64,000 nt of DNA from Persicitalea jodogahamensis (lineage in GTDB: Bacteria > Bacteroidota > Bacteroidia > Cytophagales > Spirosomataceae): contig NZ_BMXF01000002.1 of NCBI RefSeq assembly GCF_014651615.1, positions 861,629 through 925,628 of the forward strand. The letters are read 5' to 3'. Of this stretch, positions 8,813-17,908 are shown in pieces. The first letter of the stretch is position 1. The number at the start of each line of letters is the position of its first letter. Under the pieces are notes generated by a model. It did no database searches. It had not been told where the DNA came from and saw nothing but the letters and a program-made list of their open reading frames with translations. A program made the translations under genes and the position numbers.

Positions 8813-9139
8813 ATGAATTCAGTAAAATTGATCGGAAACGTAGGGCGCGATGTGAACGTAATAGAATTCGAGAATGGCAAAAAGGCGACATTCAGCCTGG
8901 CCACCAACGAGACCTATACTAACCGCAATCAGGAAGAAGTGACCAATACGGCCTGGCACAACGTGGTGGCCTGGGGCAAAGTGGCGCAGCAGTGCGAGCA
9001 GATGCTCAGCAAAGGCAAGTTCATTCAGGTCGAAGGCAAGCTCAACTACCGCGAGTACCAGAACAAGGAAAACCAGGTAGTAAAGATTACGGAAATTGTG
9101 GCTTATAAGGTAGAGGAAGGGCCCAAGAAAGCGGCGTGA
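8813..9139 (+). CDS. ssb: Single-stranded DNA-binding protein, short form
   Basis: 108-residue OB-fold SSB. The ATG at 8813 gives the family start MNSVKLIGNVGRDVNV; an in-frame ATG at 8774 would add an atypical extension. Conserved features: ATFSLATNETY, TAWHNVVAWGKVAQ and GKFIQVEGKLNYREYQ. The protein stops right after the OB fold (EEGPKKAA) and lacks the acidic DxxF-type tail that recruits partner proteins in SSBs such as E. coli's. Bacteroidota often carry such a short copy besides a full one; that a second ssb exists elsewhere is inference. Convergent with mgtE. Confidence 0.9.
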   Translation: MNSVKLIGNVGRDVNVIEFENGKKATFSLATNETYTNRNQEEVTNTAWHNVVAWGKVAQQCEQMLSKGKFIQVEGKLNYREYQNKENQVVKITEIVAYKVEEGPKKAA

Positions 9140-9150
9140 AAGGAGTTGAT

Positions 9151-9234
9151 AAGTTTATGAGTTCAAAGATTATGAGATGCTGACGTGAAAAGTCACTGCC
9201 GGAATAACTTATAAACTCTTGAACTCATAAACTT
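9151..9234. repeat. Perfect 16-bp inverted repeat between ssb and mgtE
   Basis: AAGTTTATGAGTTCAA (9151-9166) is repeated in inverse at 9219-9234 with a 52-base spacer. The right part also contains a short direct repeat (ATAAACTyTTGAACTC-like at about 9211-9226 and 9227-9241). It separates two convergent genes and could serve as a bidirectional terminator without U-run or as an intergenic repeat remnant. Confidence 0.7.
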
Positions 9235-9243
9235 TGAACTCTA

Positions 9244-10596
9244 TTACAATCCCAACAACACATGCGCCAGGCCAAAGTACACGCCGTAGCCGATCAGATC
9301 GTTGGCCGTAGTAATGAATGGGCCGGAGGCGACCGCCGGGTTGATGCCCAGCTTATCTAGTACTATTGGCGTGACAGTACCCATGAACGACGCCAGGAAG
9401 ACGACGGAAAGTAGCGCCGAAGAAACGACTATGGCCAGTTGTAGTTCATTGCCGATCAGTAGATTAAAGCCAAACACGATCAGGCTGATGATGATGCCGT
9501 TGATGAAGGCTACACCAAACATCCGGAGCAGCCGCTCCCACACGCCCGTGTCGAGGCCCGTTCTATCGGCCAGGCTTTGCAGAATAATGGATGAGGTCTG
9601 AATGCCGACGTTGCCGCCCGTGGAGCCAATGATCGGGATAAAAGCGGCCATCGCCGGGACGACTTTCAGATCACCCTCGAAAAAGCCGATGAACTTGGCG
9701 GCCAAAATACCGCCCATCATGCCCACCAGTAGCCACGGCAAACGAGCCTTGGTTTGTTCCCAGACCGTGTCGTCTTCCTCGACATCGCCCGTAACCCCGG
9801 CCATCGCCAGGGCATCCGAACTGGCCTGCTCGGTAATGACGTCCACCACGTCGTCAATGGTGATGCGGCCTAGAAGCCTTCCCTGTACATTCACGACGGG
9901 GATCACGTCAAGGTCATAGCGTTGCATGAGTTCGGCGACTTCCTCGGCGGGACGGTAGGTTTCGACGTATATGATGTCTTGATTATAAATGCTCTCGACC
10001 TTGGTATTCTTATGCGCCAGCACAATGCGTTTTAGAGATAAAGTACCCAAAAGGCGGTTGTTGTCGTCTACGACGTAAACTGCATACACCTTTTCGACGT
10101 CCTCAGCCTGCAGCCGAAGTTCCTCGATGCATTGGTTCATGTTCCAGTTGACGTTGGCTTTCACTAACTCCTTCTGCATGAGACCGCCCGCTACGTCTTC
10201 ATCGTAGTGAAGCAAATCCAGGATGAACCGCGCCTGCTCGCGGTCTTCGAGCAAGGCGATAACTTCTTCCCGTACTTTGATCGGCTGCTCGTTGAGCAAA
10301 TCCACCGCGTCGTCGGAATCTACCTCATTGACGTACAAAGCGATTTCGGCAGAAGTGAAGCTTTTCAGGAAATCCCGGCGTTCGTCCGTGTCGAGCGCCG
10401 CCAGAATTTCTGCGCCGATTTTGGTGTCAAGCAGGCTGACAAGGTACTTTGCCTGTTCGGAGTCTAACTCATAAAGGATGCCCGTCACATCGGCGGGGTA
10501 CATATCCTCCATCTCGGCTTTTAGCGTCGCCGAATCCTGGCTATCGATCAGGTCCTCTATGTGATCGAGATATTCTTTGGTGAGTTCGAACGTCAT
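9244..10596 (-). CDS. mgtE: Magnesium transporter MgtE
   Basis: 450-residue Mg2+ channel of the inner membrane. Domain order: MgtE N-terminal superhelical domain (about 1-130, with the repeats MYPADVTGILYEL and FTSAEIALYVNEVDSDDAVDLL), two CBS domains (about 135-255, including VYVVDDNNRLLGTLSL and DVIPVVNVQGRLLGRITIDD), a plug helix, and five transmembrane helices (about 280-450) with the pore signature FIPIIGSTGGNVGIQTSSI. Cytosolic Mg2+ closes the channel through the N and CBS domains. Full length, ATG at 10596, divergent from rdgB. Confidence 0.96.
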   Translation of the reverse strand: MTFELTKEYLDHIEDLIDSQDSATLKAEMEDMYPADVTGILYELDSEQAKYLVSLLDTKIGAEILAALDTDERRDFLKSFTSAEIALYVNEVDSDDAVDLLNEQPIKVREEVIALLEDREQARFILDLLHYDEDVAGGLMQKELVKANVNWNMNQCIEELRLQAEDVEKVYAVYVVDDNNRLLGTLSLKRIVLAHKNTKVESIYNQDIIYVETYRPAEEVAELMQRYDLDVIPVVNVQGRLLGRITIDDVVDVITEQASSDALAMAGVTGDVEEDDTVWEQTKARLPWLLVGMMGGILAAKFIGFFEGDLKVVPAMAAFIPIIGSTGGNVGIQTSSIILQSLADRTGLDTGVWERLLRMFGVAFINGIIISLIVFGFNLLIGNELQLAIVVSSALLSVVFLASFMGTVTPIVLDKLGINPAVASGPFITTANDLIGYGVYFGLAHVLLGL

Positions 10597-10739
10597 GGGT
10601 GGTATGGGGCTTACTTTTCAATCAGAAAGAGCTGCCTGTTCTTGGGCACTTGGCCGGGCTGTGCAAAGGTAGGGTTTTCAGAGGGCAAAAGTTTTTTCGT
10701 ATTTTGCAGAAACCACTTTCCCCGTACTCAGATTTATCG

Positions 10740-11324
10740 ATGACGCTCTGCTTCGCTACCAACAACGCTAACAAGCTAGCCGAAATACAAGCCCTTCTGG
10801 GCGATGATTTCCAACTGAAAACCCTTGCCGACATCGGCTGTCACGAAGAGATTCCGGAAGAACAGCCGACCATCGCCGGCAATTCCCGGCAGAAAGCCGA
10901 ATTCGTCTGGGAGAAGTTTGGAGTGAATACCTTCGCTGACGATACGGGGCTGGAAATTGCGGCGCTTAACGGTGAGCCGGGTGTGCATTCCGCGCACTAC
11001 GCCGGGCCACAACGCGATGCCGACGACAATACCCGGCGCGTCTGGGATCGGCTGGCCGAAAGAAAAGTACCCTTACCCGCCGATGCCCGCTTCCTGACGG
11101 TCATAACGCTGGTGCTGAATGGGGAATACCACCAGTTCGAAGGAATTGTTCAGGGCACGATTATTGGGGAGAAGCGCGGTACCCACGGCTTCGGCTATGA
11201 TCCGGTGTTCGTGCCGGAAAATCAATCCCGAACCTTCGCTGAGATGACGATGGCGGAGAAAAGCCGACAAAGCCACCGCGCGCGGGCGTTCGCAAAGTTG
11301 GTGGCATTTTTGAAAAAAGATTGA
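10740..11324 (+). CDS. rdgB: Non-canonical purine NTP pyrophosphatase (XTP/dITP diphosphatase)
   Basis: 194-residue Ham1/RdgB house-cleaning enzyme; hydrolyses dITP, ITP and XTP to monophosphates, preventing their incorporation. ATG at 10740 gives the conserved start MTLCFATNNANKLAEI; further signatures are NTFADDTGLEI with the catalytic Asp, GEPGVHSAHYAG, and HGFGYDPVF near the C-terminus. The frame is open further upstream to 10599, but that extension has no family similarity. Full length. Divergent from mgtE, followed by ppk2 after 85 bases. Confidence 0.95.
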   Translation: MTLCFATNNANKLAEIQALLGDDFQLKTLADIGCHEEIPEEQPTIAGNSRQKAEFVWEKFGVNTFADDTGLEIAALNGEPGVHSAHYAGPQRDADDNTRRVWDRLAERKVPLPADARFLTVITLVLNGEYHQFEGIVQGTIIGEKRGTHGFGYDPVFVPENQSRTFAEMTMAEKSRQSHRARAFAKLVAFLKKD

Positions 11325-11409
11325 TAATGGGGACGCCCGCGCGGTTTGAAATTTCAGGCCGCCCGCCACAAGTCCCCAAACTCATGCACTCTTAAACTCA
11401 CAAATTTTA

Positions 11410-12291
11410 ATGAAAGTAAATCCTGACGACTTCCGCTACGACGGAAGCAGAGAATTCAAGATCAAAGAACTGGAAACCAAGATTTCTGACATTTATAAAG
11501 ACAAGGACGATTACAAGGAAATCCTTGCCGACAATGCCGACGAGCTCGATGACCTTCAAAGCATGATGTATGCCCACAACCGTTATGGGTTGCTGGTGAT
11601 TTTTCAGGCGATGGACGCGGCAGGCAAAGACGGTACTTTGAAACGGGTATTTGCGGGGGTAAACCCCATCGGAGTAAGGGTGCATTCGTTCAAGCGCCCC
11701 AGCGAGAATGAACTCCAGCATGACTTCATGTGGCGCACGTCGTTGTTGCTTCCCCAGCGGGGTAGCATCACGGTCTTCAACCGCAGCTACTACGAAGAGG
11801 TGTTGGTTGTGAAAGTACATGCCGAGATCGTAACCAATGTGCAGCGGCTTCCCCACGAACTCACGGAAAATATGTACAACCTGTGGGAACAGCGCTACCA
11901 GGACATCAAGAACTCGGAAAACTACCTCTATAATAATGGCATTCGGGTCGTCAAGTTTTTTCTGAATGTTTCAAAAAAAGAACAAGCTGAACGTCTTATC
12001 GACCGGATCGACGACCCGGAAAAGAACTGGAAGTTCGAGGAAGGTGACGTAAAGGAGCGCGAGTTTTGGGACGACTACCAACAAGCGTACGAAGAAGCCA
12101 TCAATGCCACCGGTACCGAGACAGCCCCCTGGTACGTCATTCCTGCCGATGACAAGAAAAACATGCGCCTGATTGTTGGCCAAATCATCGCCGAAGAGCT
12201 GAAGAAAATGGACATGAAGTACCCTGAATCCGACGAAAAACGCTACGAAGAATTGCAAAGGTTTGTGGAAATCATTAAGGGGCAGAACTAA
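11410..12291 (+). CDS. ppk2: Polyphosphate kinase 2 family protein
   Basis: 293-residue PPK2-type kinase; uses inorganic polyphosphate to phosphorylate nucleotides (AMP, ADP or GDP depending on class). P-loop fold with Walker A-like QAMDAAGKDGT (about 66-76), RVFAGVNPIGVRVHSFKRP, the Walker B region SITVFNRSYYEEVLVV, and a lid with arginines. The sequence style (single domain, about 290 aa, MDAAGKDG) is like class III enzymes described from Cytophaga relatives, but class is inference. Between rdgB and ppk2 there is a possible hairpin, TGGGGAC (11328-11334) with GTCCCCA (11372-11378). Convergent with the carboxylase gene. Confidence 0.92.
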   Translation: MKVNPDDFRYDGSREFKIKELETKISDIYKDKDDYKEILADNADELDDLQSMMYAHNRYGLLVIFQAMDAAGKDGTLKRVFAGVNPIGVRVHSFKRPSENELQHDFMWRTSLLLPQRGSITVFNRSYYEEVLVVKVHAEIVTNVQRLPHELTENMYNLWEQRYQDIKNSENYLYNNGIRVVKFFLNVSKKEQAERLIDRIDDPEKNWKFEEGDVKEREFWDDYQQAYEEAINATGTETAPWYVIPADDKKNMRLIVGQIIAEELKKMDMKYPESDEKRYEELQRFVEIIKGQN

Positions 12292-12299
12292 GGGGGAAT

Positions 12300-12380
12300 G
12301 GTTAATGGTCAGACGGTTAAAGATACGCGGATATCCTCTGTGTGAGAGAAAACCCGTAGAACGTCGTTTGACCATTAACC
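12300..12380. repeat. Inverted repeat between ppk2 and the carboxylase gene
   Basis: GGTTAATGGTCAGA (12300-12313) pairs with TTTGACCATTAACC (12367-12380), 13 of 14 positions; outer copies of a GGTTAAAG / CTTTTAACC pair extend it. Located exactly between convergent stop codons, like the repeats at 9151 and 16691. Confidence 0.65.
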
Positions 12381-12414
12381 GTTTGACCTTTTAACCCATT
12401 TCGACTTTGTCGCC

Positions 12415-13974
12415 CTACAGCGGAATGTTCCCATGCTTTTTCTTCGGCAGCACGTCCACTTTGTTTTCCAGCATAGCAAAAGCACGAATGAGTTTTTCGC
12501 GTGTCTGAGCAGGATAGATAACCTCATCTACGTAGCCGCGCTGGGCAGCGCGGTAGGGGTTTGCAAATTTTTGGGTGTATTCCTCCACTTTTTCCTGCAG
12601 TTTCGCTGCCGGGTCATCAGCTTCGGCGATTTCCTTTTTGAAAATAATCTCCGCCGCACCGCTCGCGCCCATTACCGCGATTTCGGCCGTAGGCCAGGCG
12701 TAGTTCATGTCAGCGCCAATGTGCTTGGAATTCATCACGTCATAGGCGCCCCCGTAGGCCTTACGGGTAATGACCGTGATGCGCGGCACAGTGGCTTCGC
12801 AAAAAGCATAAAGCAGTTTGGCTCCGTTGGTGATGATGGCGTTCCACTCCTGGTCGGTGCCGGGCAGAAAACCGGGGACATCTTCCAGCACCAGTAGCGG
12901 GATATTGAAGCTGTCGCAAAACCTTACAAACCGAGCCGCTTTCTGGCTGGCGTTGATATCTAAAACTCCGGCCAGAACGGCGGGTTGATTTGCCACAATG
13001 CCGATGCTCCTTCCCGCCAACCTGGCAAAGCCCACCACAATGTTCTCGGCAAAGTACTTGTGGACTTCAAAGAAGCTGCCCGCATCGGCTATTTCCTCGA
13101 TTACCTCGCGAATGTCGTAGGGCTGATTGGGATTTTCCGGAATGATGTCGTCCAGGACGGGGCGGGTCTCGTCAGTAATTTCATAGGGAAGATGCGGCGC
13201 CTCGTCCTCACAATTTTGCGGAATATAGCTAAGCAACTTCTTCAGGTACTCGATGCACTGCACCTCATTGGCTGCCACAAAATGCGTCACGCCCGATTTG
13301 GTGGCATGGGTCATGGCACCGCCAAGTTCTTCAGAAGTAACCTCCTCATGGGTGACAGTCTTGACCACGTTTGGCCCCGTCACAAACATATAGCTGGTGT
13401 TTTCGACCATCATGATAAAGTCGGTGATCGCCGGAGAGTACACCGCCCCACCTGCGCAAGGGCCCATTACGGCCGAAATCTGGGGGATAACGCCCGAGGC
13501 CAGGGTGTTTTTATAAAAAATATCAGCATAGCCCGCCAGCGACACTACGCCCTCCTGAATCCTGGCCCCGCCCGAGTCATTAAGACCTACCACCGGCGCG
13601 CCGTTCTTCATGGCCATATCCATGATTTTGATGATTTTTTCGGCGTGGGTTTCGGACAGGGAACCGCCAAAAACGGTGAAATCCTGCGCAAAGACATAGG
13701 TCAGCCGCCCAGCTACGGTACCGTAGCCCGTTATCACGCCATCGCCAAGGTAATGTTCTTTGTCGAGGCCAAAATCTTTGGCGCGATGTGTGACAAATTT
13801 GCCAATTTCTTCAAACGAACCTTCGTCCATTAGCAACTCGACGCGCTCGCGGGCGGTGAGTTTTCCTTTGCTGTGTTGCGAGTCGATCCGCTTTTCGCCA
13901 CCACCCAGCAGGGCTTCGGCATTCTTTCTCTCTAAAACTTCGGTTCCTTTCATCGTCGCGGCGGGCGTTTTCAT
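12415..13974 (-). CDS. pccB: Acyl-CoA carboxylase carboxyltransferase (beta) subunit, propionyl/methylmalonyl type
   Basis: 519-residue carboxyltransferase of the crotonase superfamily that moves CO2 from carboxy-biotin to propionyl-CoA (or a related acyl-CoA), giving methylmalonyl-CoA. Typical segments: [37 protein letters not shown]-like core, [14 protein letters not shown], a first oxyanion loop [12 protein letters not shown], and a second [21 protein letters not shown] in the C-terminal half. Full length for PccB/MMDA (about 515). No biotin carboxylase or biotin carrier gene is adjacent, so partner subunits must be encoded elsewhere. Substrate assignment (propionyl versus methylmalonyl decarboxylase alpha) is by family resemblance. 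Divergent from porQ. Confidence 0.9.
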   Translation of the reverse strand: MKTPAATMKGTEVLERKNAEALLGGGEKRIDSQHSKGKLTARERVELLMDEGSFEEIGKFVTHRAKDFGLDKEHYLGDGVITGYGTVAGRLTYVFAQDFTVFGGSLSETHAEKIIKIMDMAMKNGAPVVGLNDSGGARIQEGVVSLAGYADIFYKNTLASGVIPQISAVMGPCAGGAVYSPAITDFIMMVENTSYMFVTGPNVVKTVTHEEVTSEELGGAMTHATKSGVTHFVAANEVQCIEYLKKLLSYIPQNCEDEAPHLPYEITDETRPVLDDIIPENPNQPYDIREVIEEIADAGSFFEVHKYFAENIVVGFARLAGRSIGIVANQPAVLAGVLDINASQKAARFVRFCDSFNIPLLVLEDVPGFLPGTDQEWNAIITNGAKLLYAFCEATVPRITVITRKAYGGAYDVMNSKHIGADMNYAWPTAEIAVMGASGAAEIIFKKEIAEADDPAAKLQEKVEEYTQKFANPYRAAQRGYVDEVIYPAQTREKLIRAFAMLENKVDVLPKKKHGNIPL

Positions 13975-14093
13975 ATTCCTTATTTCAATCGTACTTTTAC
14001 TTTTACAACCTCGAAAACAGTATTACGGGCAATTTACGGAAACGATATAGGATTGCAAGAGCAGGGTCAGGCAAGTGCCGGAGATGCCGAATA

Positions 14094-15107
14094 ATGTTTT
14101 GGCTCTTGTCGGGGGTACTTGGCACAACATGCGTTGCCCAGCCGACGGGTGGGCGCACCGGCCTTGGATTCCTGCAAATGCCCGCCGATGCCCGGCAGGC
14201 CGCGCTGGGATCGCGTCATTTCACTCTATCTGGTTCGGAGGCTACGCTTTTCATTCAGAATCCCGCCCTACTGGATAGCGCCAAATCTAAAAATCTCGCG
14301 CTGTCAATCATGCCTTACCTTGCCGATACGCGGCTGGTGAATGTAGCCTACACCCAAGCGTTCAAAAAAATAAAAGGGGTTTGGGGTGGGGGACTCCAGT
14401 ACCTTGACTACGGCACACTCACTCAAACCGACGACTTGGGTAATCCCATCGGTGAGTTCCGGGCGTCGGATTACGCCCTGTCGGTAGGTTACGGAAACAC
14501 CATTCAGAACATCACCATTGGCGGCTCCCTGAAAATGGTAGGCTCGTCGCTTGAAAGCTACCGGCTTTGGGGGCTGGCCCTGGATTGGGGCGCTGTGTTC
14601 AAGCATCCCAGGCGCGATCTGACTGCCGGATTTGTGGTCAAAAACCTGGGTGTTCTGCGGCAAAACTATGCGGGCCATGACGCCCCCCCGCTGCCCTTCG
14701 ACGTGCGGGTGGGCGTGACTTTCAAGCCTGAGTACATGCCGCTTCGTTTTTCGTTGACGGCGCATCACCTCAACGCCTTTGATCAGGTTTATAATGATCC
14801 AGCCCTGTTTTTTGATTTTGATAACAACGGCAACCGGGTACCACGGAAAATCCCTGTTCCCGAAAAGCTGCTGCGTCACCTAACGGTAGGCGCGGAGATT
14901 TTGATTCACCCGAAATGTAGGCTGATGGTGGGGTATGATCATCTGGTCAGGCAGGAACTACAATTGCAGGAAAGGGTAGGCCTGTCAGGTATTTCGTTTG
15001 GCGGATGGTTGAAAATCAAACGTTTTGAATTCAGCTACGGACGCTCGCAACTTCTGACCGGACTAGGGGTAAGTACCTTTGGAATGAATGTCAGTCTGCA
15101 AAAATGA
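14094..15107 (+). CDS. porQ: Type IX secretion system protein PorQ
   Basis: 337-residue outer-membrane beta-barrel-like protein of the PorV/PorQ (FadL-like) fold. The family N-terminus of the mature protein is visible: GGRTGLGFLQMPADARQAALGS, then a GSEATLFIQNPALLDS segment, followed by strand-rich sequence with aromatic pairs. PorQ works with PorU/PorV/PorZ in the attachment complex that cleaves T9SS sorting signals and anchors cargo on the surface. Signal peptide is short (MFWLLSGVLGTTCVAQ). Presence of this gene is itself evidence for a Bacteroidota host with T9SS. Followed by hslU after 165 bases. Confidence 0.88.
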   Translation: MFWLLSGVLGTTCVAQPTGGRTGLGFLQMPADARQAALGSRHFTLSGSEATLFIQNPALLDSAKSKNLALSIMPYLADTRLVNVAYTQAFKKIKGVWGGGLQYLDYGTLTQTDDLGNPIGEFRASDYALSVGYGNTIQNITIGGSLKMVGSSLESYRLWGLALDWGAVFKHPRRDLTAGFVVKNLGVLRQNYAGHDAPPLPFDVRVGVTFKPEYMPLRFSLTAHHLNAFDQVYNDPALFFDFDNNGNRVPRKIPVPEKLLRHLTVGAEILIHPKCRLMVGYDHLVRQELQLQERVGLSGISFGGWLKIKRFEFSYGRSQLLTGLGVSTFGMNVSLQK

Positions 15108-15272
15108 CGGGATTTTGAGGTGGGTATGGTTGTTTTGAATTGTCTACCCTTTTGCTTGGCCTTTCTTCTGTAAAGACAAGAAATAAATCAAGGAAAGCGA
15201 GTATCGCTACTCTCCTTTTGTATCACCTGAATGAAAACCGTTGGCCAGAGGCCGAACGCCGATAGTTAAAAA

Positions 15273-16676
15273 ATGACTGAACACTTAGAGAAACTCACCC
15301 CCCGGCAGATTGTGGCCGAACTGGATCAATACATCATCGGGCAGCACGACGCCAAGCGCAACGTGGCCATAGCCCTGCGCAACCGCTGGCGGCGGATGAA
15401 CAGCCCCGAGGATATGCAGAATGAAATTATTCCCAACAATATATTGATGATTGGCGCGACGGGCGTCGGCAAGACAGAGATTGCCCGGCGGCTGGCCAAG
15501 ATCGCCGACGCGCCTTTTGTGAAGGTGGAGGCCTCCAAGTTCACCGAAGTAGGGTATGTAGGTCGTGACGTGGAAAGCATGGTGCGCGATCTGGTGGAAC
15601 AATCCGTTGGGATGGTAAAGGCTCAAAAGAAAGAGGAAGTCAAAATCCGGGCCGAGCAACTGGTTGAGGATGCCATCCTGGACATATTGATTCCGCCGAT
15701 GCACTCGCCGGGTAACTCAGGTGTGGGGTTCGAAAACGGCAATGCAAATTCCAACGCCATGCCCGACAGCGACCAGGAGCTTAATCAGCGTACGCGGGAG
15801 CGTTTCCGGGAGAAAATCCGCAACGGCGAACTGGACGACCGCAAGATTGAAATTGAAGTCCAGCAAAGCGGCGGCCCCAACGTTGGCATGATCGGCGGGG
15901 CGATCGACGACGTTTCCATGATGAACATTCAGGAAATGATTGGGAATATGATGCCGAGTAAAGGCAAAAAGCGCAAGGTGACCGTGGCCGAAGCCAAGGT
16001 ACTTTTGCTGGAAGAAGAAGCCTCCAAGCTGATCGACATGGACGAGGTAAAGTCCGAAGCCATCCAAAAAGCGGAGAATCTGGGTATCATCTTTATCGAC
16101 GAAATCGACAAGGTAGCTACCAGTCGTTCGGGTGGGGGCGGCGGTCCTGATGTCAGTCGCGAGGGCGTTCAGCGCGATCTGCTGCCGATCGTGGAAGGCA
16201 GCGCTGTCAATACCAAGCACGGCATTGTCAATACGGACCACATTCTGTTCATTGCTGCCGGAGCATTCCACGTTGCCAAACCTTCGGATCTCATTCCGGA
16301 ATTACAGGGTCGTTTTCCGATTCGGGTGGAGTTGCAAAGCCTCACGCAGGATGATTTTTACCAGATCCTGAGGACGCCCAAAAATGCGCTTACCAAGCAG
16401 TATGTGGCAATGATGGAAACAGAAGGCGTAGCTTTGGAATTTGAAGAAGATGCCATTCGTGAAATCGCCAAGATTGCCTTCGACGTGAACAGTGAGGTAG
16501 AAAACATCGGTGCCCGCCGCCTGCAGACAGTCATGAGTTCGCTTCTCAACGATTTCATGTACGACATCCCCGATGTCATTGGCCCCGATTCCCTGGTGAC
16601 CGTGACGAAAGAACTGGTAGAAGATAAACTCTCGAAACTGGTGCAGAACCGGGATCTGAGTCAGTTTATTCTTTAA
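15273..16676 (+). CDS. hslU: ATP-dependent protease ATPase subunit HslU (ClpY)
   Basis: 467-residue AAA+ unfoldase that feeds proteins to the HslV peptidase. N-terminal LTPRQIVAELDQYIIGQ, Walker A GATGVGKTE (about 62-70), the pore loop EVGYVGRDVESMVRDL, an inserted I-domain (about 110-250), Walker B IIFIDEIDK, sensor 2 in the NIGARRLQTVMSSLL segment, and the C-terminal SQFIL tail that inserts into HslV. Full length. hslV is not in the window, so the usual hslVU pairing is broken here; the upstream neighbour is porQ. An inverted repeat just downstream (16691-16741) may end the transcript. Confidence 0.95.
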   Translation: MTEHLEKLTPRQIVAELDQYIIGQHDAKRNVAIALRNRWRRMNSPEDMQNEIIPNNILMIGATGVGKTEIARRLAKIADAPFVKVEASKFTEVGYVGRDVESMVRDLVEQSVGMVKAQKKEEVKIRAEQLVEDAILDILIPPMHSPGNSGVGFENGNANSNAMPDSDQELNQRTRERFREKIRNGELDDRKIEIEVQQSGGPNVGMIGGAIDDVSMMNIQEMIGNMMPSKGKKRKVTVAEAKVLLLEEEASKLIDMDEVKSEAIQKAENLGIIFIDEIDKVATSRSGGGGGPDVSREGVQRDLLPIVEGSAVNTKHGIVNTDHILFIAAGAFHVAKPSDLIPELQGRFPIRVELQSLTQDDFYQILRTPKNALTKQYVAMMETEGVALEFEEDAIREIAKIAFDVNSEVENIGARRLQTVMSSLLNDFMYDIPDVIGPDSLVTVTKELVEDKLSKLVQNRDLSQFIL

Positions 16677-16690
16677 TTTGGAATGAATGA

Positions 16691-16741
16691 TAGAATGAGA
16701 GAATAGGCGTCAGTCGGCGGAAGCAATATTCTCTCATTCTA
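16691..16741. repeat. Perfect 15-bp inverted repeat between hslU and the esterase gene
   Basis: TAGAATGAGAGAATA (16691-16705) and its exact inverse TATTCTCTCATTCTA (16727-16741), 21-base spacer. Sits between convergent stop codons and nearly touches the esterase stop (16745). Likely a bidirectional terminator-type hairpin or an intergenic repeat remnant. Confidence 0.75.
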
Positions 16742-16744
16742 TTA

Positions 16745-17851
16745 TTAATAATAAAGCCACTCCAACGCTTTTGGAAATTCCTCGCCCCAGCGGGCTTCGG
16801 TATGTTTGCCGAAGGGATCGATCTGGAGATTGAGGTGGACGCGGTCATAGCCGTAGCCCTGTTTTTCCAACGTTTCGTAGAGTGATTCGAGGTTCTTGAC
16901 CATGTTGGCTCCCTCCCGCTCACCCCCGTAAAGGTACATCCGGCTTTCGAAGGGCTCAAAGAAGTGAATGGCGTCGAAATAGATCCGGGGCGAAAGCCAA
17001 AGCGAGGGTGAAAAAATCATCAACTTACTGAAAACCAGCGGGTGCATCAATCCGGCGTAAGCTGCCAGTAAGCCGCCCAGCGAACTTCCTCCAATGCCCG
17101 TGTTCAGGCGGTCGGGCAGAGTGCGGTACTTCGTATCTATTTCCGGTTTCAATGTCCTGGTAATGAATTTCAGAAATTCCCGGCCCTTTCCTTTCCCGTG
17201 ACGTTTGGTATCATAGGGTGAAAACTCGTGAATGCGCTCTTTGTCGCCGTGATCAATGGCGATAATGATAACGTCGCCCCGTTCGCGGGACGACAGGACC
17301 GCGAGCTTGCGGTCGATGCTCCAGTTGCCGTAGGACGAGCCTTCACCAAACAGATTCTGCGCGTCGGTGAGGTAGAGCGTCGGGTAGTGGCGTTCGGGCT
17401 GGTCATAGTAATTGTGTGGCAGAAGTACCTGAATCCGCCGGTTGGTAGCGAGTTGCGGTATATCGTAGGAGTCAGACAACAGCTCGGTAATTGGCATCAG
17501 GTCGTCGTTCAGTGATACGCCTTCCTCGCGCCAATGCGGCACGAAGTCCTGCACGACTTCCACTTGTCCGGGTCTGGCCGATCGGTTGATTGGCGCTGTT
17601 CCCTCACTGTCTAGTTCGACGTGGTCCCAGCCACCTTTGGTGTATTTGTATTCCAGATTTTCAGGAAGTTCCATGTCGGCGGGGAAGGCATACTCATAGC
17701 AGCCAGGCGCGACTTGCTCCATCTGGAACTGGTCGATATTCCCAATCCAATCACAAAAATTGCCCGACACATAGATCGGGCGGTCATCGATAACGGAGGT
17801 GGTAAGCTGTAATTTTAATGTTTTAGCGTGTGCTTGTACAGTTGCATTCAT
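16745..17851 (-). CDS. Alpha/beta-hydrolase-fold esterase (PF00756 type) with N-terminal carbohydrate-binding-like domain
   Basis: 368 residues. The N-terminal part (about 1-105) resembles a CBM20/E-set glycan- or Ig-like domain (VSGNFCDWIGN, YEYAFPADMELPENLEYKYTKGGWDHV). The rest is an esterase D/enterochelin-esterase-like hydrolase: strand YPTLYLTDAQNLF, nucleophile Ser in GIGGSSLGGLLAAYAG, a YLYGGEREG strand, and a late His (PFGKHTEARW) for the triad. No signal peptide is evident, so it may be cytoplasmic. Substrate unknown; carbohydrate esters or siderophore-like esters are possible by family. Downstream of folA on the same strand with a 57-base gap. Confidence 0.85.
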   Translation of the reverse strand: MNATVQAHAKTLKLQLTTSVIDDRPIYVSGNFCDWIGNIDQFQMEQVAPGCYEYAFPADMELPENLEYKYTKGGWDHVELDSEGTAPINRSARPGQVEVVQDFVPHWREEGVSLNDDLMPITELLSDSYDIPQLATNRRIQVLLPHNYYDQPERHYPTLYLTDAQNLFGEGSSYGNWSIDRKLAVLSSRERGDVIIIAIDHGDKERIHEFSPYDTKRHGKGKGREFLKFITRTLKPEIDTKYRTLPDRLNTGIGGSSLGGLLAAYAGLMHPLVFSKLMIFSPSLWLSPRIYFDAIHFFEPFESRMYLYGGEREGANMVKNLESLYETLEKQGYGYDRVHLNLQIDPFGKHTEARWGEEFPKALEWLYY

Positions 17852-17908
17852 ACTTTATTTTTTGGTCCTACTACACCAATATTAACTATTTTAATCAAAA
17901 AAGAAAAG

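Noticed and set aside
12985-13833. A 282-codon plus-strand frame opposite the carboxylase gene
   Set aside because: Antisense shadow of a well conserved enzyme gene.
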